Position numbers and translations under genes: made by a program. Below, one piece after another: positions 1 through 11,830 of a stretch of 64,000 bases of DNA (positions are counted from its first letter, which is position 1; the number at the start of each line of letters is the position of its first letter). The notes below the pieces were generated by a model, which was not told where the DNA came from, searched no databases, and worked only from the letters and a program-made list of their open reading frames with translations. Origin of the DNA: Nissolia schottii (taxonomy: Eukaryota > Streptophyta > Magnoliopsida > Fabales > Fabaceae); contig QANU01006863.1 of the NCBI GenBank assembly GCA_003254905.1, positions 7,480 through 71,479 of the forward strand, written 5' to 3'.

Positions 1-1519
1 AAAAAATATTAATTTATTGTATTAGATCATGTAATTCATCAATATGTCATATTAAATCATGAAATGATAATAAAATTTGATAAATTTAATTATAAAAATT
101 ATAAAAAATGAATACATTAAATAAGATAGGGCATTTACCCATAGAATATTTGATAAACCACAGGTTTAGAATACTTCTTTGGACATTTGAAAATCAATGT
201 GTTAGTAACTGAATTTCAGTTAGGTCTCGTTTGAATGTGGTAATTCAACTACGAGGTAAGTTTCAAACTTATATGATTTATATATTTGAAATCAATTCTA
301 AATTTTCGAAAATAGTAGTTCTTCAACTTTATCCTGAATTTTGTTTTTGCATAGTACTTATAGTATCGGCGTTACGTTTCAAATGTCCAACCTTAAAAGG
401 GGAACTTTGAAGGTGCACGCAGTTGGTCCATGATAAGACCATATCTAAACCATTGAAATAAATAAATTCCTATCCTATCCCACGGTTAGGAATGAAGAGC
501 GCTTTCTATTATGGTTTAGGCTCCAACAAGACTTGACATGGTCCAAGGTGGGTAAACAAGTTTCCAGTCTCTTTTTATTCTCTTTTTAAAATAAAAAATA
601 AAAGAGCTTCCAATGTGTAAATTACCCTGGAGGGCATGTTAGTAGGTGAGAGTCCTCCCTCTCTTGGCATTGAACAATACTATTCCTGGTCATAATTAAA
701 CATTGGGGCATTGAACTAATGCAGTGAGGACTTCATCGCCAAAGACATACCCGTCGAGTTCGCGTCCCTTTGGTGGACCGCGGCGTGAGTCGCACCGGTA
801 TTCGCCGGCGACAGATCGGACGGAGAGACAGCCTTAGAGAGAATGTTTCCGAGCAATCTATTTGCTCCACCAGGGTTTCATAACTAAAATTAATGATATT
901 AATTTAATCAAGATTATGGTTGCCTTTTTAACGAGGGATATGTCTTTCAAACAACATTTTTTAATCAATTAACCTCTTCTACCTGCTACTTTTTGTCCAA
1001 AATGGTTGCACGTTCAAAGTCCTCCCTTTTTATGTGAACATTTGAGACGCGACCTAGTATTTGAAGCTTCACTGACATGTATGAAAAGGAATAAAGGATT
1101 GATGCTTCAGCTATCAGACAAACGAGTTGGGATAGTTGGATAGGGAAATATTGGCACGGAAGTTGCCAAGAGGCTGCAGTCTTTTTGGTTGCACTATCTT
1201 GTACTTCTCTTGGCATCAAAATGCCGTTTCATACCCTTTTCTATTCCAGTGTTGTTGTTGAGCTTGCTGCTACTAGCAATGCACTTGTAGCCTATTGTGC
1301 ATTGAATTCATGTTGGCATTGGGAAAAGAGAGTTTTATTGTCAACGTTGGGAGATGGGGTCTTGTTAATGAAAAGCAACTGATCAAGTGCTTGATGGACG
1401 ATGAAATTGGGGGGTTTGCTGGTTTGGATGTGTTTGGAAACGAGCCTCGTGTTACTGAAGAGCTCTGTGCAATGGATAATTTGGTCTTAACACCACATTG
1501 TGCTATTCTTACTTCAGAA
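1..1519. repeat. Left copy of a 1.52-kb (or longer) duplicated block
   Basis: Bases 1-1519 read the same as 2102-3620 at every place compared, and the short ORFs inside translate identically. The left edge lies outside the window, so the true repeat may be longer. The copy ends exactly at the single N at 1520. The first 1.1 kb is AT-rich with a short GC-rich patch (about 740-840) that I could not assign to a gene. The last 400 bases carry the reductase pseudogene. The perfect identity points to either a very recent duplication or an assembly join of overlapping contigs or haplotypes. Confidence 0.9.
1111..1519 (+). pseudogene. Hydroxy(phenyl)pyruvate reductase fragment, left copy
   Basis: Remnant of the D-isomer-specific 2-hydroxyacid dehydrogenase family, closest in feel to plant glyoxylate/hydroxypyruvate/HPP reductases (NAD(P)H-dependent 2-oxoacid reduction). 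Visible pieces are KRVGIVG-stop-GNIGTEVAKRLQSF (the dinucleotide-fold glycine motif), a shifted piece with YPF-type residues, and then in another frame LALGKESFIVNVGR, GLDVFGNEP and TPHC. It is broken by an in-frame TAG inside the glycine motif, at least two frame changes, and loss of the segment normally found between the CCAL and LALGK regions. The copy stops at the N at 1520. Family assignment is from remembered motifs. It is not functional. Confidence 0.8.
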
Positions 1520-1520
1520 N
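1520..1520. other. Single-N assembly join
   Basis: One isolated N where the left duplicated block stops inside the pseudogene and unrelated sequence (a CACTA end) begins. The abrupt change at the N suggests a joined contig end rather than one miscalled base. Confidence 0.7.
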
Positions 1521-1640
1521 TGATTACCATCGACCACTTTACCGTGTGTCCGCGTCCGACGGTAATGCCGACGGTAGAGTAAAAAATCGACGGTAACACC
1601 GACGGTAATGTCGACGGTAATGAGCTATTTTCTTGTGGTG
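1521..1640. mobile_element. CACTA (En/Spm) transposon terminal fragment
   Basis: Five copies of the short motif CGACGGTA (direct, at about 1557-1620) sit just inside TTTTCTTGTGGTG (1628-1640). That is the inverse of the plant CACTA terminus CACTACAAGAAAA with one change. Subterminal GACGGTA-type repeats next to such an end are characteristic of CACTA elements. The other end and any transposase are absent, since the fragment is cut by the N at 1520. Confidence 0.72.
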
Positions 1641-2100
1641 CATCTTTTTCTTCTACATTTTATTTTATTTTTGGTGATCTATCACATTTTCTTATCTTAT
1701 TTCTATATTGTTTTTGTTTCATTTACACAGTTCACTTGGCTGCTTTTAAATCATCATTTCTGCTATAACTCATAGTTACTTTATAGGCTCACCTGGTCGA
1801 TTTTCTTGTCATGTATGGTGAAGTCTTCGGTTCGATTCACGATTAACTTGTGTCCTACAAGACAAGTTAATAGTAAAAAATCTTCGGATGACCAAGTAAT
1901 GTGAAAATACTATATTGGAATCACACCATTGTTTAGAGGATCTTGTAGTCCCATCACAGTCTGAGCCCGAGGATAAAGCTAATTTTGTTTGTTCGGTAAA
2001 CATTTATGTAACTTAATTTATCCATTTTTAATATTGAAAGAATTAATTTATAAGAGATTTTGCGGACTATTTGAGTGCACATCTCTACAAATATTGTATT
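1641..2100. other. Unassigned spacer between duplicate copies
   Basis: About 460 bases of AT-rich sequence unique to the gap between the two copies. A short minus-strand ORF (1809-2003) has no recognisable motif. I see no gene here. Confidence 0.5.
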
Positions 2101-2101
2101 A

Positions 2102-3620
2102 AAAAAATATTAATTTATTGTATTAGATCATGTAATTCATCAATATGTCATATTAAATCATGAAATGATAATAAAATTTGATAAATTTAATTATAAAAAT
2201 TATAAAAAATGAATACATTAAATAAGATAGGGCATTTACCCATAGAATATTTGATAAACCACAGGTTTAGAATACTTCTTTGGACATTTGAAAATCAATG
2301 TGTTAGTAACTGAATTTCAGTTAGGTCTCGTTTGAATGTGGTAATTCAACTACGAGGTAAGTTTCAAACTTATATGATTTATATATTTGAAATCAATTCT
2401 AAATTTTCGAAAATAGTAGTTCTTCAACTTTATCCTGAATTTTGTTTTTGCATAGTACTTATAGTATCGGCGTTACGTTTCAAATGTCCAACCTTAAAAG
2501 GGGAACTTTGAAGGTGCACGCAGTTGGTCCATGATAAGACCATATCTAAACCATTGAAATAAATAAATTCCTATCCTATCCCACGGTTAGGAATGAAGAG
2601 CGCTTTCTATTATGGTTTAGGCTCCAACAAGACTTGACATGGTCCAAGGTGGGTAAACAAGTTTCCAGTCTCTTTTTATTCTCTTTTTAAAATAAAAAAT
2701 AAAAGAGCTTCCAATGTGTAAATTACCCTGGAGGGCATGTTAGTAGGTGAGAGTCCTCCCTCTCTTGGCATTGAACAATACTATTCCTGGTCATAATTAA
2801 ACATTGGGGCATTGAACTAATGCAGTGAGGACTTCATCGCCAAAGACATACCCGTCGAGTTCGCGTCCCTTTGGTGGACCGCGGCGTGAGTCGCACCGGT
2901 ATTCGCCGGCGACAGATCGGACGGAGAGACAGCCTTAGAGAGAATGTTTCCGAGCAATCTATTTGCTCCACCAGGGTTTCATAACTAAAATTAATGATAT
3001 TAATTTAATCAAGATTATGGTTGCCTTTTTAACGAGGGATATGTCTTTCAAACAACATTTTTTAATCAATTAACCTCTTCTACCTGCTACTTTTTGTCCA
3101 AAATGGTTGCACGTTCAAAGTCCTCCCTTTTTATGTGAACATTTGAGACGCGACCTAGTATTTGAAGCTTCACTGACATGTATGAAAAGGAATAAAGGAT
3201 TGATGCTTCAGCTATCAGACAAACGAGTTGGGATAGTTGGATAGGGAAATATTGGCACGGAAGTTGCCAAGAGGCTGCAGTCTTTTTGGTTGCACTATCT
3301 TGTACTTCTCTTGGCATCAAAATGCCGTTTCATACCCTTTTCTATTCCAGTGTTGTTGTTGAGCTTGCTGCTACTAGCAATGCACTTGTAGCCTATTGTG
3401 CATTGAATTCATGTTGGCATTGGGAAAAGAGAGTTTTATTGTCAACGTTGGGAGATGGGGTCTTGTTAATGAAAAGCAACTGATCAAGTGCTTGATGGAC
3501 GATGAAATTGGGGGGTTTGCTGGTTTGGATGTGTTTGGAAACGAGCCTCGTGTTACTGAAGAGCTCTGTGCAATGGATAATTTGGTCTTAACACCACATT
3601 GTGCTATTCTTACTTCAGAA
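2102..3620. repeat. Right copy of the duplicated block
   Basis: Second copy of bases 1-1519 at a constant offset of 2101. Here the sequence continues without a break into the 3' end of the reductase pseudogene (3621-3710), so this looks like the intact version of the locus. The first 1.1 kb of the block shows no recognisable gene. Confidence 0.9.
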
Positions 3621-3710
3621 ACTATCATCAAGTTGTGTGAACTCATGGGAGGGAATTTAGAAGCCTTCTTCTCAAATATGCCCCTAATTACTCCGGTGAT
3701 GGCTGGTTGA
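3212..3710 (+). pseudogene. Hydroxy(phenyl)pyruvate reductase fragment, right copy with C-terminus
   Basis: Same decayed 2-hydroxyacid dehydrogenase piece as at 1111-1519, but continuing to a natural-looking end. After TPHCAIL it reads LCELMGGNLEAFFSN and ends at a TGA (3708-3710) after the PLITPV motif typical of the plant enzyme C-terminus. The last open stretch (3396-3710, 104 codons) is the NAD-binding half only; the N-terminal substrate domain is not recognisable upstream. The in-frame stop in the GxGxxG motif and the frame changes match the left copy, so the decay came before the duplication (or the duplication is an artefact). No promoter or intron structure is evident. Confidence 0.82.
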
Positions 3711-3879
3711 ATCAGTGCTCTTGATTCTTGAATACTACAAAGTTATAATTGCACGGGCCTCTGAAGTCTGAACATAGTTTGGTACTGGTGGAAAAATTGC
3801 AAAGTGATGATTCCATTTGAAAAGAAATCATGATAAACTGTACTCACGAGAGTTATCTAGTGAAAAATTAGTGGTTAGT

Positions 3880-4147
3880 TGTAACGGGCCTAAGTAAATA
3901 AAAGCCCGAATTAGGGATTGGTCCAATTAGGGAGCCCAATTTTATTATAAATAGGGGAATAGGGGAAGTAGAAGGTATGGAAAATATGATTTGGTTTGAT
4001 CCTAACCTCTCTCTCTAGGATATTCTCTCTCTAGTGTTCCATCATCACTACCACTTTCGCTTGTAATTCAACTATCAAATGCAGAAAATACTATCTACAT
4101 TCCAATTCTATCCATAATTCAAGCATTTACAATTTCACTTCGTTACA
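3880..4147 (+). repeat. Left LTR of TR-GAG element
   Basis: 268 bp, TG...CA ends, with CT-rich 'ctctctctctagg' stretches and a TATAAATA-like site. It is followed at once by a primer-site-like TGGTGCTTTCATTGA. Confidence 0.85.
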
Positions 4148-4148
4148 A

Positions 4149-5015
4149 ATGGTGCTTTCATTGAACACCATGCTGGCGGTTACCGCTTCCCATGGTGGTC
4201 CGGAGAGCTCAAGCAATCTGCCGGTGTTTGATGGTGAGCATGGCTATTGGTGGATCCTCTGTGCTGGAAGATTCTGGGATGCACGCCAGACACCGGATCC
4301 GTTGCGATTGGAGGAGGCAGCAGAGGGACTGACTGGAAGGGCCTTGGCCTGGTTCCGCGTATGGCGACGACGCAATCCAGCAGCTACGATGTTCACATTC
4401 GAGCTCGCGTTTTTGCATCGTTTCAGTGAATTCGCTCCTGTTCTGCCAGAAATTGCGCACAATGCTGTTTCAGAATGGGAGGTTGAGTGGGAAGAAGTAA
4501 TAGCAAAATTAAGATCAGAAGTGCAGAGCTCAGGGAACAATCTACCAGAAACAACAGCAAATATTCAAGAAAATACAGAGACAAAATCAACAGCTCAAGA
4601 AGCAGAAAATTCAGATCCAGAATCAGTGAAAGAGCTACCAGAATCAGAAGCACAAACGCATGCAAATGCAGGCACAGATCAGGAATCGGAAAATTCAGAA
4701 GCAAATCCAGAGACAACAGTTCACAAAAATCCAAAGGCAACAAGCAAAATTTCAGTTCCAGAAATTCAGTCCCATATTCAGAAGTCGATTATGGAGGAAA
4801 ACCAACCTGAGATAGATCTGAGGACAGATCTCAGCGAAGGAGGGGAGGACGAACGGCAGATTCCCCCACCGGAGCCACCAGATCCGTACGGCGGAGACGA
4901 CACCGTGCTTGTCAGGGGTGGAGCCACCGCAGCAACGTCGCTGGACGAGGTGCAGGAGCTAGCGGCGGACACGCACGTCGAGCTCCCGGCAGCGTGGGGG
5001 TGGCGAGGTGCATGA
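4149..5015 (+). other. gag-like ORF of the TR-GAG element
   Basis: 288-codon open frame (an internal Met at 4170 is an equally likely start). The N-terminal part has the plant retrotransposon gag look: VFDGEHGYWWI, then LEEAAEGLTGRALAWFR, then FTFELAFLHRF. The middle is rich in Glu, Ser, Asn and Gln, and the end is Pro/Gly-rich. No zinc knuckle is seen. It belongs to the surrounding LTR element and is treated as a fossil gag, not a host gene. Confidence 0.65.
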
Positions 5016-6113
5016 CGACAAGCAAGGCGGTGCTCATGGACTTGGAGCCAGGAACCGTGGACAACATCAGGAGCCGCCGCGGCAGTGAAGGCGCCGAAAA
5101 CGGAGGAGGCAAACGAGGGGGCAGCGGAGGTGGATCTTACGGTGGAGGAGGTGACGCACATGGTGGGCTGCACGGTTTGGGGGCGGCGAGCCCGCGGTGG
5201 CTGGCCGTTTCTGCGGACGCGGTTTCGGCGCAGAAGACCGGCGAGGACGCGCGAAGACCGGGGGCTGCCGTCGCACCTGGGACCGCGGACCAGCAAGGAC
5301 GCGCGAAGGCCGGGGACCGGCGAGGACGCGCGGCTGGTGTTGCTCCCGTTTCCGCGATGGACGGCGCCGGGGATACCGCGGTGGAAGGCGCCTCAGCTGC
5401 GGCACCAGGCGAGGGAGAGGGTGGGGGCGTAATGGGGAGGACGCGCAGCTGGTGTTGCTCCCGCTTCCGAGAAGCCGTGACGCTCGTGGGTGGCTAGCGG
5501 CGCGGGTAGAGCGAGCACGGGTGGCTAGCGAACGCTGAGATGAAGGCGGCAGGCACGCCGGTGGGAAGGGGGGTCGACGGCAAGAGCTCCTTCGGGCATG
5601 GCAGCGCCAACAGGAAGGAAAAAGAGGGGGTAGGCCGTGGTGCTCGGGGGTTGCTGGCGGTGAGGGGGAGAGAGGCCGTGGCACCGGTGATGGTGGCCGC
5701 CGTCGCCGCGTTGGTCGTGATGGGGCGAGCTGCGGTTTTGGCCATGAGGACATGGGAGCAGCCATGCACCAACAATGAAGTGTGAGGTTGCTGGAAAGAA
5801 AGAGGAGGCAATTAGGGTTCTGATGGGGCAACAACATTCAAAAGTAGTGCATTTGGGCCAAGCCCAATCAAGTCCACTGGAAAAGCAAAATTTTTGGAGT
5901 GGGATGGTTGGCATTGGATTAACAAAAATGAGGTACACAAGTTGTGCTACTACCAAAAGGGAATTTTTTCTGTCATGTCCAAAAATTGGCCTAATTGAGG
6001 AAGACAATTTTAGCAATTTATAAATTATGCAGTGGGATCCTGGAGGAAATATTTTTTATTTTAATTTTTTTTTGGACCTTGAGGACAAGGTCCATTTTTA
6101 AAGGATGGGGTAT

Positions 6114-6320
6114 TGTAACGGGCCTAAGTAAATAAAGGCCCGAATTAGGGATTGGTCCAATTAGGGAGCCAATCCTAACCTCTCTCTCTAGGATATTCTC
6201 TCTCTAGTTTTCCATCATCACTACCACTTTCTCTTGTAATTCAACTATCAAATGCAGAAAATACTATCTACATTCCAATTCTATCCATAATTCAAGCATT
6301 TACAATTTCACTTCGTTACA
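6114..6320 (+). repeat. Right LTR of TR-GAG element
   Basis: 207 bp, closely similar to 3880-4147 over its length with the same TGTAACG and CGTTACA ends. Confidence 0.85.
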
Positions 6321-6541
6321 TTAGCTTTCATTGTTCTTTGACAATTGATGGTTCAACGACTTTAAGCAATCAACTCACAATGTAGAAGAGGTGAGAAACA
6401 AAATGGAACAAGCTAAAGATAAGGGGAACTGCATATCCATGGGCAACCTCCCATTTTAGGCAGCACACTAAATGGCGCTTCTTGAGGGAGAGGAAGCACA
6501 ACCTTAGAGACACGGACATAAGAAAACGCCATTAAAATATA

Positions 6542-6744
6542 TGTTAGAACTTGAACAAAGTATATGAACATGTGTAGTGTATTGATATATCTAAATCCTT
6601 ACCTGAGATGAGCCTATTCTATTTATAGGCTTGAGTTAGTAATTCCTAAATAGTAGTTACAAATATATAATCAAGACAATTGTAATAGAAATGATTACAA
6701 ACTAAATGCTAGAGGTTACAAAGTTAACATCGTATACGTTAACA
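6542..6744 (-). repeat. LTR of the minus-strand copia relic
   Basis: 203 bp running TGTTAGAAC to CGTTAACA, with inverted TGTTA/TAACA ends. It contains CTATTTATAGGC, read on the minus strand as a TATA-like CCTATAAATAG. It lies next to the RT/RNase H end of the relic, as expected for its 3' LTR. The outer flank is ATATA. Confidence 0.75.
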
Positions 6745-9439
6745 TTTTTTCTCAAATTCATGTAGGTGTTGACGAAATTAACTTGAATTTGAAAAATAGA
6801 ATACGGAAGCTATCAAGATGATGGGACTTGGTGAACAAATCAGCAGGTTAGACAAGAAAATAGAGATGAGTTTAAGGGCATATTGCAAAATATGTTGACG
6901 AATAAAGTGACAATCAATTTCAATGTGTTTGGTGTGTTAATGGGAGACATCATTATAAGCAATCTAAATAGCACTTCAGTTATCACAATGGAGATCAGTT
7001 GAAGAGGATTGGGAGATGCCCAAGTCATCAAGAAGCCAATGTATCCAAAGGAGTTCGAAAGTGATGTCAGCAAAAGCTTGATACTCAGCTTCAGTAGTAG
7101 AACAAACAGTCAAAGTTTGTTTCTTGCTCTGCCATGGAATAAGAGAATCACCAAGGAATATTCAATAACTAGTGATAGAATGACGATATGTGGGATCACC
7201 ACCCCAGTCATTATCAGAGTAAGTTCGGAGAATCAAGGAAGAATGGGTAGAGAAATGCAACCCATGAAACAACGTTCCCTTGACATAGTGGAGAATGCGA
7301 AGAACAACACCATAATGAATAGATCGTGGAGCTATCATAAATTGACGGATTACGTGTGTGATGTAAGAAATATCAGGGCGAGTATCAGTCAAATAAATTA
7401 AGCTCTTGACCAACTATCTATATAGAGTAGGATTCTTAAGCATGGTATCGTCCATAAGTGTGAAGCAAACATTAGGCTAAAGAGGAATGGATTCACTGCT
7501 GCTATCTATTAGACCAACTCGAGAAATAAGATCAGAAGCACAAGCATACTTAGCTTTAGATAAACAAATACCATCAGTAGAGGAAAGAACCTCAAGACCC
7601 AAAAAAAATAACTGAGTGGGTCAAGATCCTTGATTTTAAAATGGTGACTCAAGGATGCTTTGAGATCAATAATGCTCGAGGTGTCATTTCTAGTAATTAT
7701 CACATCATCAGCATAAAGTAACATTAATACAGAACCTTGATCAGTTTGACTAATGAAAATAACAGAGTCATGTGGACTTAACGAGAATCCTAGTTGAGTG
7801 ACAATAAAACTAAATTTGGCAAATAATTTTCGGGTAGCCTGTTTAAGGCCATACAAAGCCTTATGAAGAAGACATACCTTATTCGGTGGACAACTGTAAT
7901 CTTGGGGAGGTCGTATATAGACTTCTTCATTCAAATCACCATTGAGAAAAATATTCTTCACATCCATGTGACTGAGAGTCCACTTCTGAGAAGTTGCAAT
8001 AGCAAGTAAGGCACAAATAGAGCTTATGTGAGCAACATGGGCAAAAGTTTCCTATGAATCAATGTCATACGCTTGAGTAAAACCCTTAGTAACTAGGCAA
8101 GCTTTATATCATTCAACAGAGCCATCAAAGTGAGTTTTGATTTTGTACACCCATTTACATCCAACAAGTGTCTTATTAGAATGAGGATCAACTAGGTCCT
8201 AAGTGTGAGTCTTTTATAGTGCTTGCAACTCTTCTTGCATAGCAAGCTGCCAATTAGGATCTATGGAGGCTTCTTTATAGTACCGAGGTTCATGTAAGTG
8301 AAGCATGATAGAAAAACAATGATAATCACAAAGATAAGAAGGTGAATTTCTTACCCTACTTTGACGATCAGAAGATGATGGAGGAACAAGTGTAGGAGCC
8401 ACGTTCTACACATATATGCTTTTATTAAAAGAAAAAGCTGATTGTTTAATAGTTTGACATAAAATACAATTAAAATATTCATTATGAATGGAGCTTAAAG
8501 TGTCGGTAGAAATGAGTGGAGCGTTTTTCTAGTGAACTGTGATCAAGGCGGTGATGCCAGAGATAGAAAGAAGATGGTGAAGAAGCAGTATAGAGGTTTA
8601 TTGTAGAAGGAACATAGAGACTAGTGGGCTCAAACAATCGTTCAGTCTTACTTCTAGTCCCAATGATGTGTCCCATTTGTGGATCTTGCACACGACAACC
8701 AGAGGAAGAAAAAATGGTTTTATAGCCAAGATCACATAATTGGCAGACAGAGATAAGAAAATTTAACTAGGGGATGGGGTATGTGTTAGGTAGAGTGAGA
8801 TTGGACGAAGAGATGGAACCCTAATAACTGACATTCAGAAGAGAGCCATGGGCAGTGTGTATAGAAGGTGCAATATTAGTGGTAGACATGGAAGAAAAAT
8901 TTTGTGATGCAGATGTCATGTGACTACAACATGCATAATCACAATATCACTGAGTATTATCTAAAGTGATGGATAAAGTAACAGAAGTATCACTGGAAAG
9001 GGAAAGGATTTGTTTAAGGAGAGACTTGATATCACCAGTGAAAATCATAATTGGAGAGGTGGTGGAGGGAGATGTCAGCGAGTCATTAGTAGCAACAGCA
9101 GTAGCAAGCACAAACTTAGGACGAGGTTGAGACTTGTTCTGAGAAGCCTTTGGTAGACTAGTAGGACTATTCTTAATAGGACTATTCTCAATCAAATGTC
9201 TTGATTGTTTACAATAGCGACAAAACAGAGCATTACAATTGAAGGTAATGTGACCATTCTTCTACACTTGTAACATTTTATGGTGGGATAGTCTAGAAGA
9301 AGATGCTTCGGTTGGTGCCAGTGACAACATGATTTACTTGTATTGGAAGAAGTTGCAGAAGTCATATCAGTTGTAGGGTGAAGGATGCCCAATCAAATTT
9401 CTTAAGCCTTGAGAAGAGGAAGAACATCTTCAAGAGCCC

Positions 9440-11195
9440 AAAAAAAAGGGCATCTCATGCAAGATGCATGAAGCATCTCGCGCGAGATGGGTGACAGCAA
9501 AGCTAGCTAGCTGTAACGGCGCGGCGTAGGGGCGTGCTGCAGTGCGTATGAGGCACTGCAACACGTTAGGAAACTAGTCCCACATCGTTTAGTGCTGTAG
9601 AAGGGGGTCTCCTCCTTCCTCTATATATAGAGGCTTTCCATGAGTTTTTAAACTTGCTAATTCACTCTAGAGCTTGAGATGCCACACTTTTGTGAGACTT
9701 TTCGCTCTAGTTATGTTTTTATTTCTTTTCTCCCTCTCGTCTTCCGTTCATGGGGAAGCAGTACCTCCACGTAGGGTATCAGGAGCTCTCAGCTTAGTGC
9801 TCCTTAGTTGTTAGCCATTTTTAGGTGAGTGACTTTCTTCACGATCTATTTTAGACCATGTATTTATTTTTGAAGTTGTTTATTTATTTTAACATTATTT
9901 ATTTATGAATGTTTTATAAAATCCTAAGAGGTGGAATTTATTATTTTATTTATAAAGTTAGTTATTCTTTTATTTAATTAGTTATTTTCTTGTGTTATTT
10001 ATTTAGAATCCTTTTTATTTATGAAATAAATATTTACGAAGCTATTTTATAAATTATGAAATTATTTTAGAACTACATGGGATCACATTTGATTGCATTT
10101 AATATATTCATGTTGTGTGTGTATGATTAATATTAAGCAATATAGATATCCATATTGTTTAGTTAAACCCTTAATAAAAGACAATGGTTAAGGAAAGATT
10201 CTGGTGGGAGAAGACTTATGTTAAGAAAAAGTTTTGGCTAAGGGCAAGACTTGGTACTTAAGATGTTCATTGTGACGCACCTCTCTTATCTGGGAACCTC
10301 CCTAAGCATGAGATCTTAGTCTACCTTTATTTTTTCAAGGTAAAACACTTAAAGATATTAAGTCATGTTATACTATCAGTATAAGGATTATGTTATAATG
10401 ATCATGCTATATATTTAAAACTATTTTCATGGGAGTGTATCTAGGATAGAACTGTAAGTCAGCGACAGCCTACGTTGACCCTAGTCCTTGTACGATTGTA
10501 AAGTAGAATAGGATTCATGTAGATTTACAAGCAAGACCGTAAAGCCCAGCGCCGCCCGTGACGCTTGGTGTCTTGTATCATGTCATGTAGATTAGGGCAA
10601 GACTATAAAGCCTAGACATTTCAGGAACAACGAAACCCTAATGCTCGGAATGTCTATCTAGCGAACTCCCCACTGGTATATGTTCTCAAGTGTTTTAATA
10701 TTATTATTATTGTTATTATATAAATGTTTTCATGACTGTTATATATATGTATTGCATTTGCATGCCACGGTTACGAACTGTCTCATGGCGCTGTGGGGGT
10801 TTGTCATTCACTAAGCGATGCCTCATCCCTCATCAACCTTTTTTAGATACCGTTGACGAAGACGCACTGATCATTCGGTAGATCTCAGCAATTTGGATTC
10901 TTGGTGAGGTTTATGTTCATTCTTCAGTTATTTCAGTCTTTAGGATAATTTATATTCATAACAATTTTTAGAGTGCTCCAGTGAACTACAAGCAGAGTGT
11001 ACGTATTTTGAATTATATATATTTGGTATTTTGTAAAGGATTTTTTATTCATATTATATTATGATGTTTAGTTTTATTTTAATATATTTCCTCTTTATTT
11101 ATAAAAGTTGTGCGTTTTTCATGATTAGCACGTTAGGAGACTTTCATAGGAGAATTAGCCTCTTGTGTGCCGGTAACGATTTCTGGGGTCGTTAC
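9440..11195. mobile_element. Solo LTR (chromovirus/Tekay-like, tentative) nested in copia gag
   Basis: About 1.7 kb of non-coding sequence splits the copia gag between its middle part (right of 11195) and its C-terminal part (left of 9440). A TGTAACGG near 9512 and a GTCGTTAC-type end near 11190 look like LTR termini. It contains 'agtcccacatcg', a TATATATAG-type TATA near 9625 and a promoter-like leader. No gag or pol is found inside, so this fits a solo LTR. Exact edges and target duplication were not resolved; the left edge could be 9440 or 9512. Confidence 0.55.
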
Positions 11196-11830
11196 CAAAT
11201 CTTGATGGAGCAACAATTAATGCTCGAACAGACTCATAATCATCAGTGAGAGCCATCAGAAGCTGAATAAGCCTGGTGCGATCACAATATTCTACATTTC
11301 GCTTAACATCACTGTGGAGCTTCATGGTGGGTTCATGTGAAGTCAATTGGGCCCAAGTAGATTACATTTGACATTAAAAAAATCATAAATAGGTTGTCCA
11401 AGTCCTTGTCATAAACCATGGAGTTCCTTTAATGTTTGATATTGGTGTGATAAATTAAAAATAGTGTAACGATTACGTAAATAATCCCATACTTCCTTGG
11501 TAGTGTCAAACCGACCAAACTGAAGATGAATACTAGGAATGGAGGTATTGTGAAACTAAGTAATGATTTGATGATCCTTGCTATCCTAGTCTTCCAATTC
11601 ATAAATATAGGTTGCGTCAATCTCATCTTCAGGTTTGGTGGGAGACACAATATCACTAGTCACATATCGCCAGAGCTTGCGACCCTTCAGAAAACTACGC
11701 ATGACCTCCACCCCATGAGTGTAATTGGAAATAGTGAGGATAACACGAATATGATGAGCCACATTTGTCTTATCTATGAGAACAAACACAATACCAAACA
11801 AGGAAAATGTATTTTCGGAATATAATTGGT

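Larger units (their letters stand above)
3880..6320 (+). mobile_element. Non-autonomous LTR retroelement with gag-like ORF (TR-GAG type)
   Basis: About 2.44 kb, bounded by two related direct repeats (3880-4147 and 6114-6320) that both start TGTAACG and end CGTTACA, giving perfect 7-bp inverted ends. Flanks are TTAGT on the left and TTAGC on the right, a near-match 5-bp target duplication. A purine-rich tract (AAAGGATGGGG) lies just before the right repeat. Only a gag-like protein is recognisable; no protease, integrase or reverse transcriptase is seen, so it would have depended on another element. The interior (about 4850-5760) is strikingly GC-rich compared with the rest of the window. The repeats differ by about three substitutions in the aligned part, which suggests a fairly recent insertion. 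It is a fossil without pol. Confidence 0.85.
6542..11830 (-). mobile_element. Ty1/copia retrotransposon relic, heavily broken, split by a nested LTR
   Basis: Minus-strand copia remains lying right to left: a gag start near 11586-11801 (GRKLWRYVTSDI), gag middle near 11155-11346, a CCHC-like gag end near 9192-9392, integrase to RT linker pieces (8214-8691), RT with LLYADDV (about 7509-7967), and an RNase H/RT end with DTRPDISY (7162-7413). One LTR is visible at the left (6542-6744). A matching LTR at the right was not found, so the element is truncated or rearranged. It carries many breaks across all its genes and looks old. A solo LTR of another family interrupts its gag. Confidence 0.82.

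Noticed and set aside
5000-5840. Many overlapping long ORFs on both strands
   Set aside because: Product of high GC content and few stops inside the TR-GAG element, not separate genes.
7009-7401. 130-residue plus-strand ORF
   Set aside because: Opposite-strand shadow of the copia RT/RNase H region.
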